Below the pieces are notes generated by a model. The model was not told the origin of the DNA, did not search any database, and worked only from the letters and a program-made list of their open reading frames with translations. From positions 1 through 64,000 of the forward strand of contig CAYTBN010000023.1 of NCBI GenBank assembly GCA_964436045.1: 64,000 nt of DNA, written 5' to 3'. The position numbers were made by a program, and so were the translations under genes. Origin of the DNA: CAYTBN01 sp964436045. GTDB taxonomy: Bacteria > Myxococcota_A > UBA796 > UBA9615 > CAYRNR01. This document shows positions 49,509 to 59,103 of the stretch, one piece after another (position 1 is the first letter of the stretch; each line of letters begins with the position of its first letter).

Positions 49509-49814
49509 CACTGCATCGTACCCCACGGCAACAGCCCGGCAGCCGGCTGCGCCTCGGGCCACAGCACTACGATCCAGCCAGGGGTCTTGCCAACGTGGCC
49601 CGGTGAAATCCGAGGCACGCCGTGATCGACCGGTCGACGGGCGGAGTCGCCCGCGGGCGATCGGTCGGCCGGGAGGGGCGCGAATCGGACGCTGGCCGGA
49701 GTTCGCGACGGCGCGCAGGCCAGTCGCTATGGAGCTGGCCTGCGCGAACCGTAGCGAATCCGAAACGGGCGGATCTTGGGTCCGCCGTTCCAGCGTCCGC
49801 TCGCAGAAGCCGGG
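49509..49814. other. Intergenic region with long palindrome and a second hairpin
   Basis: No gene is seen in these 306 bases. The long hairpin (49702-49758) and a second hairpin with arms GGCGGA/TCCGCC at 49768-49786 lie here, both downstream of the MC1-like gene on the minus strand. Confidence 0.6.
49702..49758. repeat. Long imperfect palindrome downstream of the MC1-like gene
   Basis: The core arms CGCGCAGGCCAG (49712-49723) and CTGGCCTGCGCG (49735-49746) match perfectly over 12 bases. Outer arms TTCGCGACGG and CCGTAGCGAA extend the stem with one mismatch. The loop is 11 bases. No T run follows on the minus strand, so this is not a classical terminator; it may be a repeated extragenic palindrome or a transcript-end stabiliser. 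Confidence 0.75.
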
Positions 49815-50075
49815 CTACGACTTATCGACGCCCTGCTTCTTGACGTTGGTCTTCCAGACCTTGTCGCCGAGCCAGCTCGGGCCGTTCGGCGGCGCCGCAA
49901 CCTGCTCACGCCATCCCTTGAAGACGTGCACACGGGTGGTGCCACGCTCGCGCAGGCGGATCACCTTGTGACCCCTCGAAGCGGCCTTGAGGGCAGCGCC
50001 CCGCGGCTGAGCCGAGTGGAAGACGGTCGAGGTGTCGCCGCTGTTGTCCTGCAGCACGAAGTACTTCTTGGCCAT
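49815..50075 (-). CDS. MC1-like chromatin protein (archaeal-type non-histone protein)
   Basis: A basic protein of 86 residues that matches the archaeal chromosomal protein MC1 along its whole length. The signature QPRGAALKAASRGHKVIRLR then ERGTTRVHVFKGWREQV and PPNGPSW correspond to the MC1 DNA-bending fold. MC1 binds DNA as a monomer and bends it sharply in Methanosarcina and haloarchaea. The start at 50075 follows GGAGGCAAGATC, and a -35/-10 pair lies about 120 bases upstream. Homologues outside archaea are rare as far as I know, so horizontal gain is likely. It probably acts as a nucleoid-associated protein here. Confidence 0.88.
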   Translation of the reverse strand: MAKKYFVLQDNSGDTSTVFHSAQPRGAALKAASRGHKVIRLRERGTTRVHVFKGWREQVAAPPNGPSWLGDKVWKTNVKKQGVDKS

Positions 50076-50826
50076 GATCTTGCCTCCATCAAAATGTGAA
50101 TGTGGAGGTTCACGGGTTCGGAACCGGGAGCCCCCTTGCTCCTGTGTCCCGACTGCGACGTCGCGGCCCCGTGCGCCCTCCATCCGTCGCGGAGAGCTTA
50201 ATACATTGCGGACCCATTCCCGCAAGCCAAAAAAATAGCGATATGGCTTTGCGTCCCCCGATCGGCGGGTTCTGAGGCGCAAATTGCGGCAAGAACGAAG
50301 GGGGCGAACAGGGAGTCGAGCGCACTGTCCCGGAGATCGAGGGAGGTTATTTACTTCAGTGATTTCAGGGAGATGGAGGGGGAGTGCTCGCCACTCGCCC
50401 CTTGTCGCCCAGCCAACCGCGGTCAGTAGAACAGCTGGAGTGGGGATGGCGGAGATGTCCGTCGTTTTTTTTTTTTGCGAGGGCGCCGTCCATCGGCGGT
50501 CATACCCGTGAAAAAGGTGATGCGCGCGGGTTTTTCAGGTGTTGAGGGGGGCTCGCTCGGTATCAGGGCATCTCCCTGGAAGCGGAAAGACCGTCCGGAA
50601 TCCGGACTGGGTGACCGATTTCCGGACGGCTACCGGCCTCGACCAACCTCGATTGTCAGGAAGAACAGCCACTTACGCCTTGGCATGGACCCTGCTGCTG
50701 GTCCGGCTGTGGCGCGAGGGACCTTGCGGGGGACCGCCGGCTGGACGCCGGTCGAGGGCTGGGCAAGACGCCTGCCGATCCATCGGGGGCAGGGTCCCCG
50801 CGCCGCCGCTCGTCCCGGGGGGTTGG
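50076..50826. other. Long intergenic region between the MC1-like gene and comM
   Basis: This 751-base stretch has locally AT-richer DNA than its surroundings. It contains the candidate MC1 promoter at 50198-50225 and a run of twelve T at 50465-50476 preceded by a weak stem (CGGA/TCCG). I see no conserved reading frame. The open frames across it on the plus strand read into comM in two frames but have no protein-like composition before 50827. Confidence 0.6.
50198..50225 (-). promoter_or_regulatory. Sigma-70-like promoter candidate for the MC1-like gene
   Basis: On the minus strand, TTGCGG and TATTAA are separated by 16 bases, in an AT-rich pocket. Transcription would start near 50190 and leave a leader of about 115 bases before the MC1 start. 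Confidence 0.5.
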
Positions 50827-52371
50827 ATGTTCGCGATGGTCAAATCGGCCGCGCTCGTGGGGGTGGACGCCCGGCCCGTGACTGTGGAGGTGTTCCTCGC
50901 GGACCGCCTGCCCTGCGTGCAGACGGTCGGTTTGCCCGCCCGGGCGATAAAGGAGAGCGAGGACCGGGTGCGGTCTGCGATCGCCGCCGCCGGGATCGAG
51001 TTCCCGAAGAAGCGGATCGTCGTCAATCTGGCTCCCGCCGACCTGCCCAAGTCGGGGACCGGCTTCGACCTGGCGATCGCGGTGGGGATCCTCCGGGCCG
51101 CCGGCGAGATCGGCGGTACGCGGGTGGACGAGTTCCTCGTGATCGGGGAGCTGGGGTTGGACGGCGAATTGCGGGCGGTTCCCGGCGTGTTGGCCGCGGC
51201 TCTCGTGGCGAAGAAGACGGAATGTACGGGGGTCGTGGTGCCCCGCCCCAACGGCCCCGAGGCGGCGCTGGTCGAGGACCTCGAGGTGTGCGCGTCCACC
51301 AGCCTGGACGAGGTGGTGGGCTTCCTGTCGGGCAAGAGATCGGCACCTCGACTGCCGTCTCCGCGTCCCCCCGCTCGCGCCCCGTGCGAGCCCGACCTGC
51401 GAGATGTGCGCGGCCTGGCATCGGCGAGGAGGGCGCTGGAGGTCGCCGCCGCCGGGGGGCACAACCTCCTGCTGCTGGGGCCCCCTGGCACGGGCAAGTC
51501 GATGCTTGCCCGGCGCCTGCCGTCGATCCTGCCGCCGCTGGAGCGGGACGAGGCGCTGGAGGTGACACGGATCCACAGTGTCGGGGGTGTGCTGGATATC
51601 GACTCCGGCGTGGTGGGGGAGCGACCGTTCCGGGCCCCGCACCACACGGTCACACCCCAGGCGCTGGTCGGCGGCGGTGTGCCGATCCGGCCCGGCGAGG
51701 TGACCCTGGCCCACCACGGCGTGCTGTTCCTCGACGAGATGCCCGAGTTTCCGCGGGGCGCCCTCGAGGTGATGCGGCAGCCGCTGGAGGATCGGCGCGT
51801 CACGATCGCGCGGGCGACTCAACGGGTGGCGTTCCCTGCGGACTTCCAGCTGGTGGCGACGGCGAATCCCTGCCCGTGCGGGTACGAGGGGGATCCCCAT
51901 CGGGCCTGCCGCTGCTCGCCGGGACAGGTGAATCGCTACAGGGAGCGGATGAGCGGGCCGTTGTTGGACCGGGTGGATCTGTTCGGTTACGTGCCGCGGA
52001 CCCGGTACACCGCCTTGTCCGACCTGGAGCACGGTGAGGCCTCCGATGTCGTCTCGGAGCGGGTGACCGAGGCGCGGCGAACTCAGCTGGCGCGGCTGGA
52101 CGATCGCCCGGAAGCGCTCCGGATCAACGCCCGCCTGAGACGAGCCGATCTGGAGAGCCTTTGTGCGATCCCCGCGGCGGGCAAGGAGTTGATGCGCGAT
52201 GCCGTCGATGGAGGCCTGCTTTCGCCCAGGGCCCACGACCGCGTGTTGCGTGTCGCCCGCACCCTGGCCGATCTGGCGGGGCGGGCGGCGGTGGCCGAGG
52301 AGGACGTGTCTGAAGCGATCGGATTGCGGATGGACGCGCACCCCATCGAGGGGCGGCGCGAAGACCACTGA
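50827..52371 (+). CDS. comM: ComM/YifB-family Mg-chelatase-like AAA+ ATPase
   Basis: A hexameric AAA+ helicase-like protein of 514 residues linked to branch migration during natural transformation. The N-terminal LonC-like domain is seen in VEVFLADRLPCVQTVGLPAR and KRIVVNLAPADLPKSGTGFD. The ATPase has GPPGTGKSML (Walker A), LFLDEMPEFPR (Walker B) and the Cys motif NPCPCGYEGDPHRACRCSP. The ATG at 50827 gives the standard N-terminus (MFAMVKSAALVG); open frame upstream is not conserved. It is followed by recA 48 bases later. Confidence 0.94.
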   Translation: MFAMVKSAALVGVDARPVTVEVFLADRLPCVQTVGLPARAIKESEDRVRSAIAAAGIEFPKKRIVVNLAPADLPKSGTGFDLAIAVGILRAAGEIGGTRVDEFLVIGELGLDGELRAVPGVLAAALVAKKTECTGVVVPRPNGPEAALVEDLEVCASTSLDEVVGFLSGKRSAPRLPSPRPPARAPCEPDLRDVRGLASARRALEVAAAGGHNLLLLGPPGTGKSMLARRLPSILPPLERDEALEVTRIHSVGGVLDIDSGVVGERPFRAPHHTVTPQALVGGGVPIRPGEVTLAHHGVLFLDEMPEFPRGALEVMRQPLEDRRVTIARATQRVAFPADFQLVATANPCPCGYEGDPHRACRCSPGQVNRYRERMSGPLLDRVDLFGYVPRTRYTALSDLEHGEASDVVSERVTEARRTQLARLDDRPEALRINARLRRADLESLCAIPAAGKELMRDAVDGGLLSPRAHDRVLRVARTLADLAGRAAVAEEDVSEAIGLRMDAHPIEGRREDH

Positions 52372-52419
52372 ACGGGCCCAACGGGTCAGGGCGGCCAGGC
52401 GTCGCCCGGGGAGGGATGG

Positions 52420-53493
<1,074 letters not shown>

Positions 53494-53613
53494 GCCTGTG
53501 GCACCCGTGTTTCCTCCCTGTGGCAGGGGGCCATGATGGGAACCCCGAGGGCGTCGACGGGGCGGTTCGCGATGTCGGTGACAGCGGGCCGGGATGCGAC
53601 CTACACTGGCTCC

Positions 53614-54630
53614 ATGCCCGCGATGCGCCCACGAGCGACCACTGTCCTGTGTGCCGGTCTCGCCATCCTGGCATCCGTTCCGACGGTGGCGCTGGGGCGT
53701 CCACTTCCGCGCAACCGGCCCCTGAGCCCGGAGACCCAGCACGCCATCTCCCGTGCGGTGGCGATGGAGGCCCGGGGGCCCGAGGCGTGGGCGGCGCTCG
53801 AGGCTCGCTTCGAGAGCGGGACGATCACCGCGGTGGAGCTGGACGAGCTGAGAATCCACTGGGCGGCGACCGTGGATGAGAGGCACGCCCGTAGCCGCTG
53901 GTCGCTGGTCCTGATGGAAGCTGGCGTGGATCCCCGCACGGCGGTGCTCACCCCCCAGGCGGTCGAAAAGGGGGATCTGGCTGCGCTGGAAGCCGTGCTG
54001 GATGCGGCCCCCAACCTCCCGGTGGAGCTGAAGCTCGTTCACGTCGCTGCCATGTGGGGACAGGGCAAGGAGGGCAAGGCTGCCCTGGTGTACAGGGAAG
54101 TGCTGGGGAACGATTCGCTCCTCGCCTACTACGACACGTTGATGGAGGAGTGGTTGCGTGGCAGGGCGGCCGAGATGGTGGCGGGCAACGGCACCGGATT
54201 CGAGCCCTCCCAGCCGGACCTGACCGAGGCGTTGCGCCAGAACCTGCGTGCGAGAGGTCCCGCCGGGAGCTTCCTGCTGTCCGTGCTGGAGCCCGCCGAG
54301 CCGCCGGAGGCCCTGGGTGTACCCCAGGCCGAGATCCGGGGCGAGCTGGTGGACGAGGTGATCGGAAGTCAGCGGCTGGATCTCTATTACTGCTACGAGC
54401 GTACCGGCGGCATCGATCGTCTCGGCGTGGGCGCGTTGACCATGGAGTTCGGGGTCGGTCCTTACGGGGCCGTGGAGTTCTGCTCCGTGCTGCCCAGCGC
54501 CGATCTGCGGACCACCGAGTTCCGCGACTGCTGCTGCGGAGCGGTCGAATCCCTGCGGTTTCCCGCCCCCGAGGGCGGCGGGCGCGCCACCGTTCGTCAG
54601 ACCGTCCGCTTCCCGATGAAGAAGAAGTAG
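53614..54630 (+). CDS. Exported protein with AgmX/PglI-like C-terminal domain
   Basis: A protein of 338 residues with a signal peptide (TTVLCAGLAILASVPTVALG). Its helical middle contains a charged region (VELDELRIHWAATVDERHAR). The C-terminal 90 residues (DLYYCYERTGGIDRLGVGAL, then FCSVLPSADLRTTEFRDCC) resemble the AgmX/PglI domain, a TonB-C-like fold common in myxobacterial gliding and envelope proteins. The domain carries CC plus C in the last part. Start at 53614, or 53623. Role probably envelope-linked. Confidence 0.75.
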   Translation: MPAMRPRATTVLCAGLAILASVPTVALGRPLPRNRPLSPETQHAISRAVAMEARGPEAWAALEARFESGTITAVELDELRIHWAATVDERHARSRWSLVLMEAGVDPRTAVLTPQAVEKGDLAALEAVLDAAPNLPVELKLVHVAAMWGQGKEGKAALVYREVLGNDSLLAYYDTLMEEWLRGRAAEMVAGNGTGFEPSQPDLTEALRQNLRARGPAGSFLLSVLEPAEPPEALGVPQAEIRGELVDEVIGSQRLDLYYCYERTGGIDRLGVGALTMEFGVGPYGAVEFCSVLPSADLRTTEFRDCCCGAVESLRFPAPEGGGRATVRQTVRFPMKKK

Positions 54631-54633
54631 CGC

Positions 54634-55341
54634 TCAGGTCGTCGTCGGCAGCAGGGCGTCCGCGCCAGGACATCCCCGCAGCGCCGCACCCAGCGCCGCA
54701 GGTTCGAGATGTGCCTGGAAGGGCAGCGGACCGACCACGGGCGGATCGATCAGGGCACCGATCTCGGCGGCGTTGCTGGCGAGGGAGGGATCGCCGGGGC
54801 GTGCGGGCTCGGCGCGGCTGAGGACCACCGCGACGATGGGAACAGCGCGTCGCTCCAGCGCTTCGACGACCAGTCGAACGTGGTTGATGACCCCCAGCCG
54901 ATCGGCGGCCACCACCAGCGCGGGCAACTCGCAGCGTTGGGCGAACGTCGCCGCGTCACCCCCGTCCCAGAGCGGCGACAGCAGGCCCCCCGCCCCTTCG
55001 ATCAGCAGCAGGTCGGCGCTGCTCGCCCGCCGCGCGATCTCCCGTTGCCAGGCGACGGGATCGAGTTCGACCCCCTCCAGCCGGGCCGCCACCGGCGGCG
55101 CCAGGGGTGCGGTCAGCCGGGTCGGGCAAACCTCGGACAGGGGCCGCGAGCGCCCGCAGGCCTCCCAGAGCATCCGGCCGTCGGCGGGTTCGCCATCGAC
55201 TCCGCTCTCCACCGGCTTGTAGGCGTCCACCGACCGCCCGAGCTGACGCCAGGCCGCCAGCAGGGCGCTGCCCACCACGGTCTTGCCGACGTCCGTGTCG
55301 GTTCCGGTCACCAGCAGCGCCGCCGGGGGAGTCAGGCTCAC
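54634..55341 (-). CDS. bioD: Dethiobiotin synthetase
   Basis: An ATP-dependent enzyme of 235 residues that closes the ureido ring in biotin synthesis. TGTDTDVGKTVVGSAL (P-loop), YKPVESGVDG, LIEGAGGLLSPL and the C-terminal GPLPF segment are present. The GTG start overlaps the bioA stop as GTGA. bioF and bioA lie upstream in the same operon. bioB, the last step, is not in the window. Confidence 0.95.
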   Translation of the reverse strand: MSLTPPAALLVTGTDTDVGKTVVGSALLAAWRQLGRSVDAYKPVESGVDGEPADGRMLWEACGRSRPLSEVCPTRLTAPLAPPVAARLEGVELDPVAWQREIARRASSADLLLIEGAGGLLSPLWDGGDAATFAQRCELPALVVAADRLGVINHVRLVVEALERRAVPIVAVVLSRAEPARPGDPSLASNAAEIGALIDPPVVGPLPFQAHLEPAALGAALRGCPGADALLPTTT

Positions 55342-56798
55342 GCGCCCGCCTCCCGCGCCAGTCGCGGCCCGAGCTCCTCGATCGCCTCGTGAACCACACC
55401 GCAGAGCAGGTCGATTTCGTCGTCCGATACCGCCAGCGGGGGCATCAAGACCAACACGTCCCCCAGCGGCCGCACCATGACCCCCCGCTCCTTTGCCGAG
55501 TTGCAGATCGTGTTGCCGGCCTGCTGGTCGGGGCGGAACGGAACCTCTCCGGCGCGTTCTCTCACGAGCTCGACCCCGGCGATCAGGCCCAGCTGCCGTA
55601 CGTCTCCCACATGCGGCAACTCGCCCATCGCCCTCAGCCGCTCGCCGAAGCGGCCGGCCTGGCGGCGCACCTCGGCCATCGTGGTGCCGTCGGCGAATAG
55701 CCCCAGGTTGGCGATGGCCGCCGCGCACGCCAGCGGATTGCCCGTGTAGCTGTGGCCGTGGAAGAACGTCTTGTAGTCCGTGTGTTCGCCGAGGAAGCCG
55801 CGGTAGATCTCCTCGGTGGCGATGGTGGCGGCCAGGGGCAGGTACCCGGCCGACAGCCCCTTGGCCACGGCCACCAGATCGGGCTCGACCCCGGCGTGCT
55901 GACACGCGAAGATCTCGCCAGTTCGGCCGAATCCCGTGGCCACCTCGTCCACGATCAGCAGCGCGCCGTGTTCCCGGGCGATCTCCGCCGCCCGCGTGAG
56001 CACCTCCGGCGGGTAGATCAGGATCCCGGCGGCCCCCTGCATCAACGGTTCGACGATCAGGGCGGCCACCTTTCCCGGGTTGCGCTCGAAGGCCTGGCGA
56101 ATGCTCTCGGTGCACTCCAGGCCGCAACCGGGATAGGAACGGCCCACGGGACAGCGATAGCAGTAGGGGCTGTGTGCGCGTTCGGTCTGGAACAGCAGGG
56201 GGCCGTAGACGCCGTGGAACAGGTCGATCCCACCGACGCTGACCGATCCGATGGTGTCCCCGTGGTAGGCGTTGTCGAGCCGAACGAAGACCGTGCGCTC
56301 CTTGCCGCCGTCGACCTGCTGCCAGTACTGGAAAGCCATCTTGACCGCGATCTCCATCGCCGTGGATCCCGAGTCGCTGTAGAAGACCCGGGTCAGCTGC
56401 GGCGACGGGGCCAGTTCCACGAGCGTTCGGGCCAGCTCGATGGCGGGCACGTTGGAGGGGCCGAGCATGGTGCAGTGTGCGATCCGTTCGAGCTGGGAGC
56501 GGATCGCCCGGTCGATTTCGGGACGTCGATGGCCGTGCAGATTGACCCATAGCGACGAGTTTCCGTCCAGGTAGGCACGGCCGTGTATGTCGCGGATCCA
56601 GCAACCCTGGCCCTCCTCGATGATCACGGGGTCGGCCGCCTGATACGCCTGCATCTGGGTAAACGGCTTCCACAGACATCGCCGATCGGCGTTCACCAGA
56701 TGCTCGCGGCGAGCCTCGCGCTCAGGGGCGGGCGGGGCGTCGTCGGATGGGAACGGGCTCAGCTCTGCGGCGGAACGGTAGGGAAAAGGCGCGGTCAC
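55338..56798 (-). CDS. bioA: Adenosylmethionine-8-amino-7-oxononanoate aminotransferase
   Basis: A PLP-dependent class III aminotransferase of 486 residues, making 7,8-diaminopelargonate. It has LWKPFTQMQAYQAADPV and GNSSLWVNLHGHRRPEID, FYSDSGSTAMEIAVKMAFQYWQ, DEVATGFGRTGEIFACQ with the PLP Asp, and VAKGLSAGYLPLAA with the catalytic Lys. The GTG start follows GGGAGGACC. It forms the middle of an ABC-ATPase, bioF, bioA, bioD operon. Confidence 0.95.
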   Translation of the reverse strand: MTAPFPYRSAAELSPFPSDDAPPAPEREARREHLVNADRRCLWKPFTQMQAYQAADPVIIEEGQGCWIRDIHGRAYLDGNSSLWVNLHGHRRPEIDRAIRSQLERIAHCTMLGPSNVPAIELARTLVELAPSPQLTRVFYSDSGSTAMEIAVKMAFQYWQQVDGGKERTVFVRLDNAYHGDTIGSVSVGGIDLFHGVYGPLLFQTERAHSPYCYRCPVGRSYPGCGLECTESIRQAFERNPGKVAALIVEPLMQGAAGILIYPPEVLTRAAEIAREHGALLIVDEVATGFGRTGEIFACQHAGVEPDLVAVAKGLSAGYLPLAATIATEEIYRGFLGEHTDYKTFFHGHSYTGNPLACAAAIANLGLFADGTTMAEVRRQAGRFGERLRAMGELPHVGDVRQLGLIAGVELVRERAGEVPFRPDQQAGNTICNSAKERGVMVRPLGDVLVLMPPLAVSDDEIDLLCGVVHEAIEELGPRLAREAGA

Positions 56799-56849
56799 TG
56801 TTTTGGTCCTCCCGGGAGGGATCCGGCACCGGCGGGCATCCGGGCGGGG

Positions 56850-58055
56850 TCAGCTAGGATCCACGTCGAGCCCGAGATGAGCAACCCCCGCAGCGAGTGC
56901 GTCCAGCAGGTGGTCGACCTGGGCGTCGCTGTGCTGTGCCGAGACGGTCAGTCGCAGTCTGCAGGTGTGTTCGGGGACGGTGGGAGGGCGGATCGCGCGG
57001 CAGAAGAGGCCGGCCTGGAGCAGGTATTCGGCCAGCGCGAGGGCCTTGGCTTCTTCGCCGACCACGACCGGGATGATGGGCGAGGGCTCGGTGCCGGTGC
57101 CCAATCCCATTTCGCGAATGCCCTCCCAGACCCTCCGGGACTGGCGGGACAGTTCCTCGCGCCGCCAGGGCTCCTCGTGGATCACCGCCAGCGCCTCGGT
57201 CGCGGCGGCAGCGGAGGCCGGCGGAAGGGCCGTCGTGTACAGGAAGCTGCGTCCGCTGCTGACCAGCAGATCTCTCACCTCGGCGTCGCACAGCACGAAG
57301 GCGCCGTGGGATCCAAGCGCCTTGCCCAGCGTCCCCAGCTTGATCGGAGCGTCGATCCCGGCCTCCGCGCAAGCACCCCGCCCCCCTGGCCCCAGCGTTC
57401 CGAAGGCATGGGCCTCGTCCACCACCAGGGTCGCTCCGGCCGCTCGCGTGGCCCGGTCGTAGCCCGCCAGGTCGACCCGGTCACCGTCCATGCTGTAGAG
57501 CCCCTCGACCACCACCCAGCGGTGGCCCTGACGAACCACCCGTAGCTGGTCCGCGAGCCCCTCCACGTCCCCGTGCGAGACCACCCGCGTATCCGCCCGC
57601 GACAGGCGGCAGGCATCGACGATGCTCGCGTGGTTCAGCTCGTCACTGCACACCAGGTCGCCCTGGCGCCCGAGGGTCGTCAACAGCGCCAGGTTTGCCT
57701 GGTATCCGGACGAGAACACCAGCGCCGTCTCCGCTCCGAAGGCGACGGCGAGGTTTCGCTCCAGGCGCTCGTGGCAGGGCAGTGTGCCCGCCACCAGCCG
57801 GCTGCTCCCCGATCCGGCACCCATCTCCTGCAGCGCCGCCTGGCCGGCGGCCACCAGGCGCGGGTGCTGGCGGAGGCCCAGGTAGTCATTGGAGCAAAAG
57901 ACGGTCATACGCTGGCCATCCAGGGTGGCCTCGGTACCGACCGCATCGTGCAATGGCGCCAGCGAGCGAAGCCGGTCCTGCATCCTCAGCTCCGCCAGCC
58001 GCTCCTCGATCACGGTCGCATGGGGAGGTGCCCCGGAGGGTCGGCGTCCGGCCAT
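56850..58055 (-). CDS. bioF: 8-amino-7-oxononanoate synthase
   Basis: A PLP enzyme of 401 residues that condenses pimeloyl-ACP or pimeloyl-CoA with alanine. FCSNDYLGLRQHP, GSGSSRLVAGTLPCHERLE, SDELNHASIVDACRLS, VDEAHAFGTLGPGGRG and KLGTLGKALGSHGAFVL (Lys Schiff base) are intact. Related alpha-oxoamine synthases (glycine C-acetyltransferase, 5-aminolaevulinate synthase) share these motifs, but the biotin neighbours favour BioF. It starts three bases after the ABC ATPase gene. Confidence 0.92.
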   Translation of the reverse strand: MAGRRPSGAPPHATVIEERLAELRMQDRLRSLAPLHDAVGTEATLDGQRMTVFCSNDYLGLRQHPRLVAAGQAALQEMGAGSGSSRLVAGTLPCHERLERNLAVAFGAETALVFSSGYQANLALLTTLGRQGDLVCSDELNHASIVDACRLSRADTRVVSHGDVEGLADQLRVVRQGHRWVVVEGLYSMDGDRVDLAGYDRATRAAGATLVVDEAHAFGTLGPGGRGACAEAGIDAPIKLGTLGKALGSHGAFVLCDAEVRDLLVSSGRSFLYTTALPPASAAAATEALAVIHEEPWRREELSRQSRRVWEGIREMGLGTGTEPSPIIPVVVGEEAKALALAEYLLQAGLFCRAIRPPTVPEHTCRLRLTVSAQHSDAQVDHLLDALAAGVAHLGLDVDPS

Positions 58056-58058
58056 CGA

Positions 58059-59006
58059 TCATGCCTCCTCGGGCGCCGGCGGTGACTCCTGATCCGCGCC
58101 ACCGGTCAACGTAAGGTACACACTCTCGAGGCTCAACCGGTCGACTCGCTGTTCCAGCAGGGTCCAGCCACGATCGACGACCTCGCGGAAGATGAGGGCG
58201 CGGACGTCGCATCCCGCGATCACCGTCACCTCCCCGCCCGCCGTCGGCTCGGCGGAGTTCACCCCCGCCAGCGCGGCCAGGGCCTGGGCGACGTCGCCGA
58301 CCGGTGCGCCGTCTACTCGCACCGCCAGCCGCCGCCCGTGCTCCAGCCGCGATGCCAGTTCGTCGGTGGTACCACCCGCGCGGATGTGCCCCCCGTCGAT
58401 GATCACGACCCGATCGCAGGTCGCCTCCACCTCGGCGAGGATGTGGCTCGACAGGATCACGGTTCGCTGGCGGCCGAGTTCCTGGATCAGCCCGCGGATC
58501 TCCGCGATCTGCTGGGGGTCGAGGCCGGAGGTGGGCTCGTCCAGCAGCAGGATGGGTGGCCAGTGCAGGATCGCCTGGGCCAACCCGACCCGCTGGCGAT
58601 ACCCCTTGGACAGCTGGCCGATGGGCCGGTCGATCACGTCGCCGATGCCGCAGCGTTCGACCGCGCGATCGAGTTCCGTATTGCCCCTGAGCCGTCGCAC
58701 CGATGCCATGAAACCCAGGTACTCCCGCGGCGTCATCTCCGGATAGATGGGTGCGTTTTCCGGCAGGTATCCAAGCCGGCGTCGGACCTCGAACGATTCG
58801 GAGACCACGTCGAAGCCGTCCAGCGAAGCGCGGCCGGCGGTGGGCGCGAGCGCGCCGGAGAGGATCCTGAGCAACGTGGTCTTACCCGCGCCGTTGGGCC
58901 CCAGCAGTCCGACGATCTGCCCGCGCTCGACGCTGAAGCTCACCCCGTCCAGGGCGCGTACACCCGGGAAATCCTTGGTGATCCCTTCGACGTCGACCGC
59001 GCTCAT
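58059..59006 (-). CDS. ABC transporter ATP-binding protein, ABC-2/GldA-like
   Basis: An ATPase of 315 residues with GPNGAGKTTLLRILSG (Walker A), LSKGYRQRVGLAQAILH (signature), ILLLDEPTSGLDP (Walker B) and an extra C-terminal domain of about 90 residues, the layout of ATPases that pair with ABC-2-type permeases such as gliding-related GldA. No permease is next to it; bioF follows immediately. The partner may be elsewhere in the genome. Confidence 0.92.
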   Translation of the reverse strand: MSAVDVEGITKDFPGVRALDGVSFSVERGQIVGLLGPNGAGKTTLLRILSGALAPTAGRASLDGFDVVSESFEVRRRLGYLPENAPIYPEMTPREYLGFMASVRRLRGNTELDRAVERCGIGDVIDRPIGQLSKGYRQRVGLAQAILHWPPILLLDEPTSGLDPQQIAEIRGLIQELGRQRTVILSSHILAEVEATCDRVVIIDGGHIRAGGTTDELASRLEHGRRLAVRVDGAPVGDVAQALAALAGVNSAEPTAGGEVTVIAGCDVRALIFREVVDRGWTLLEQRVDRLSLESVYLTLTGGADQESPPAPEEA

Positions 59007-59103
59007 CGCGTCTCTCCACGCCCCGTCCCGGGACTCGGCCGACTATCCCCCATCCATCGCCCGGTGTCGACTGGACACCGCCACGGCTGTATACAGGCAC
59101 TTG

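Noticed and set aside
50465..50476. The T12 tract as a strong terminator.
   Set aside because: The stem ahead of it is only four base pairs, and no plus-strand gene ends upstream within 2 kb.
52372..52419. A LexA-binding site ahead of recA.
   Set aside because: The 48 bases between comM and recA contain no recognisable SOS palindrome of the CTGT-N8-ACAG or GAAC-N4-GTTC type.
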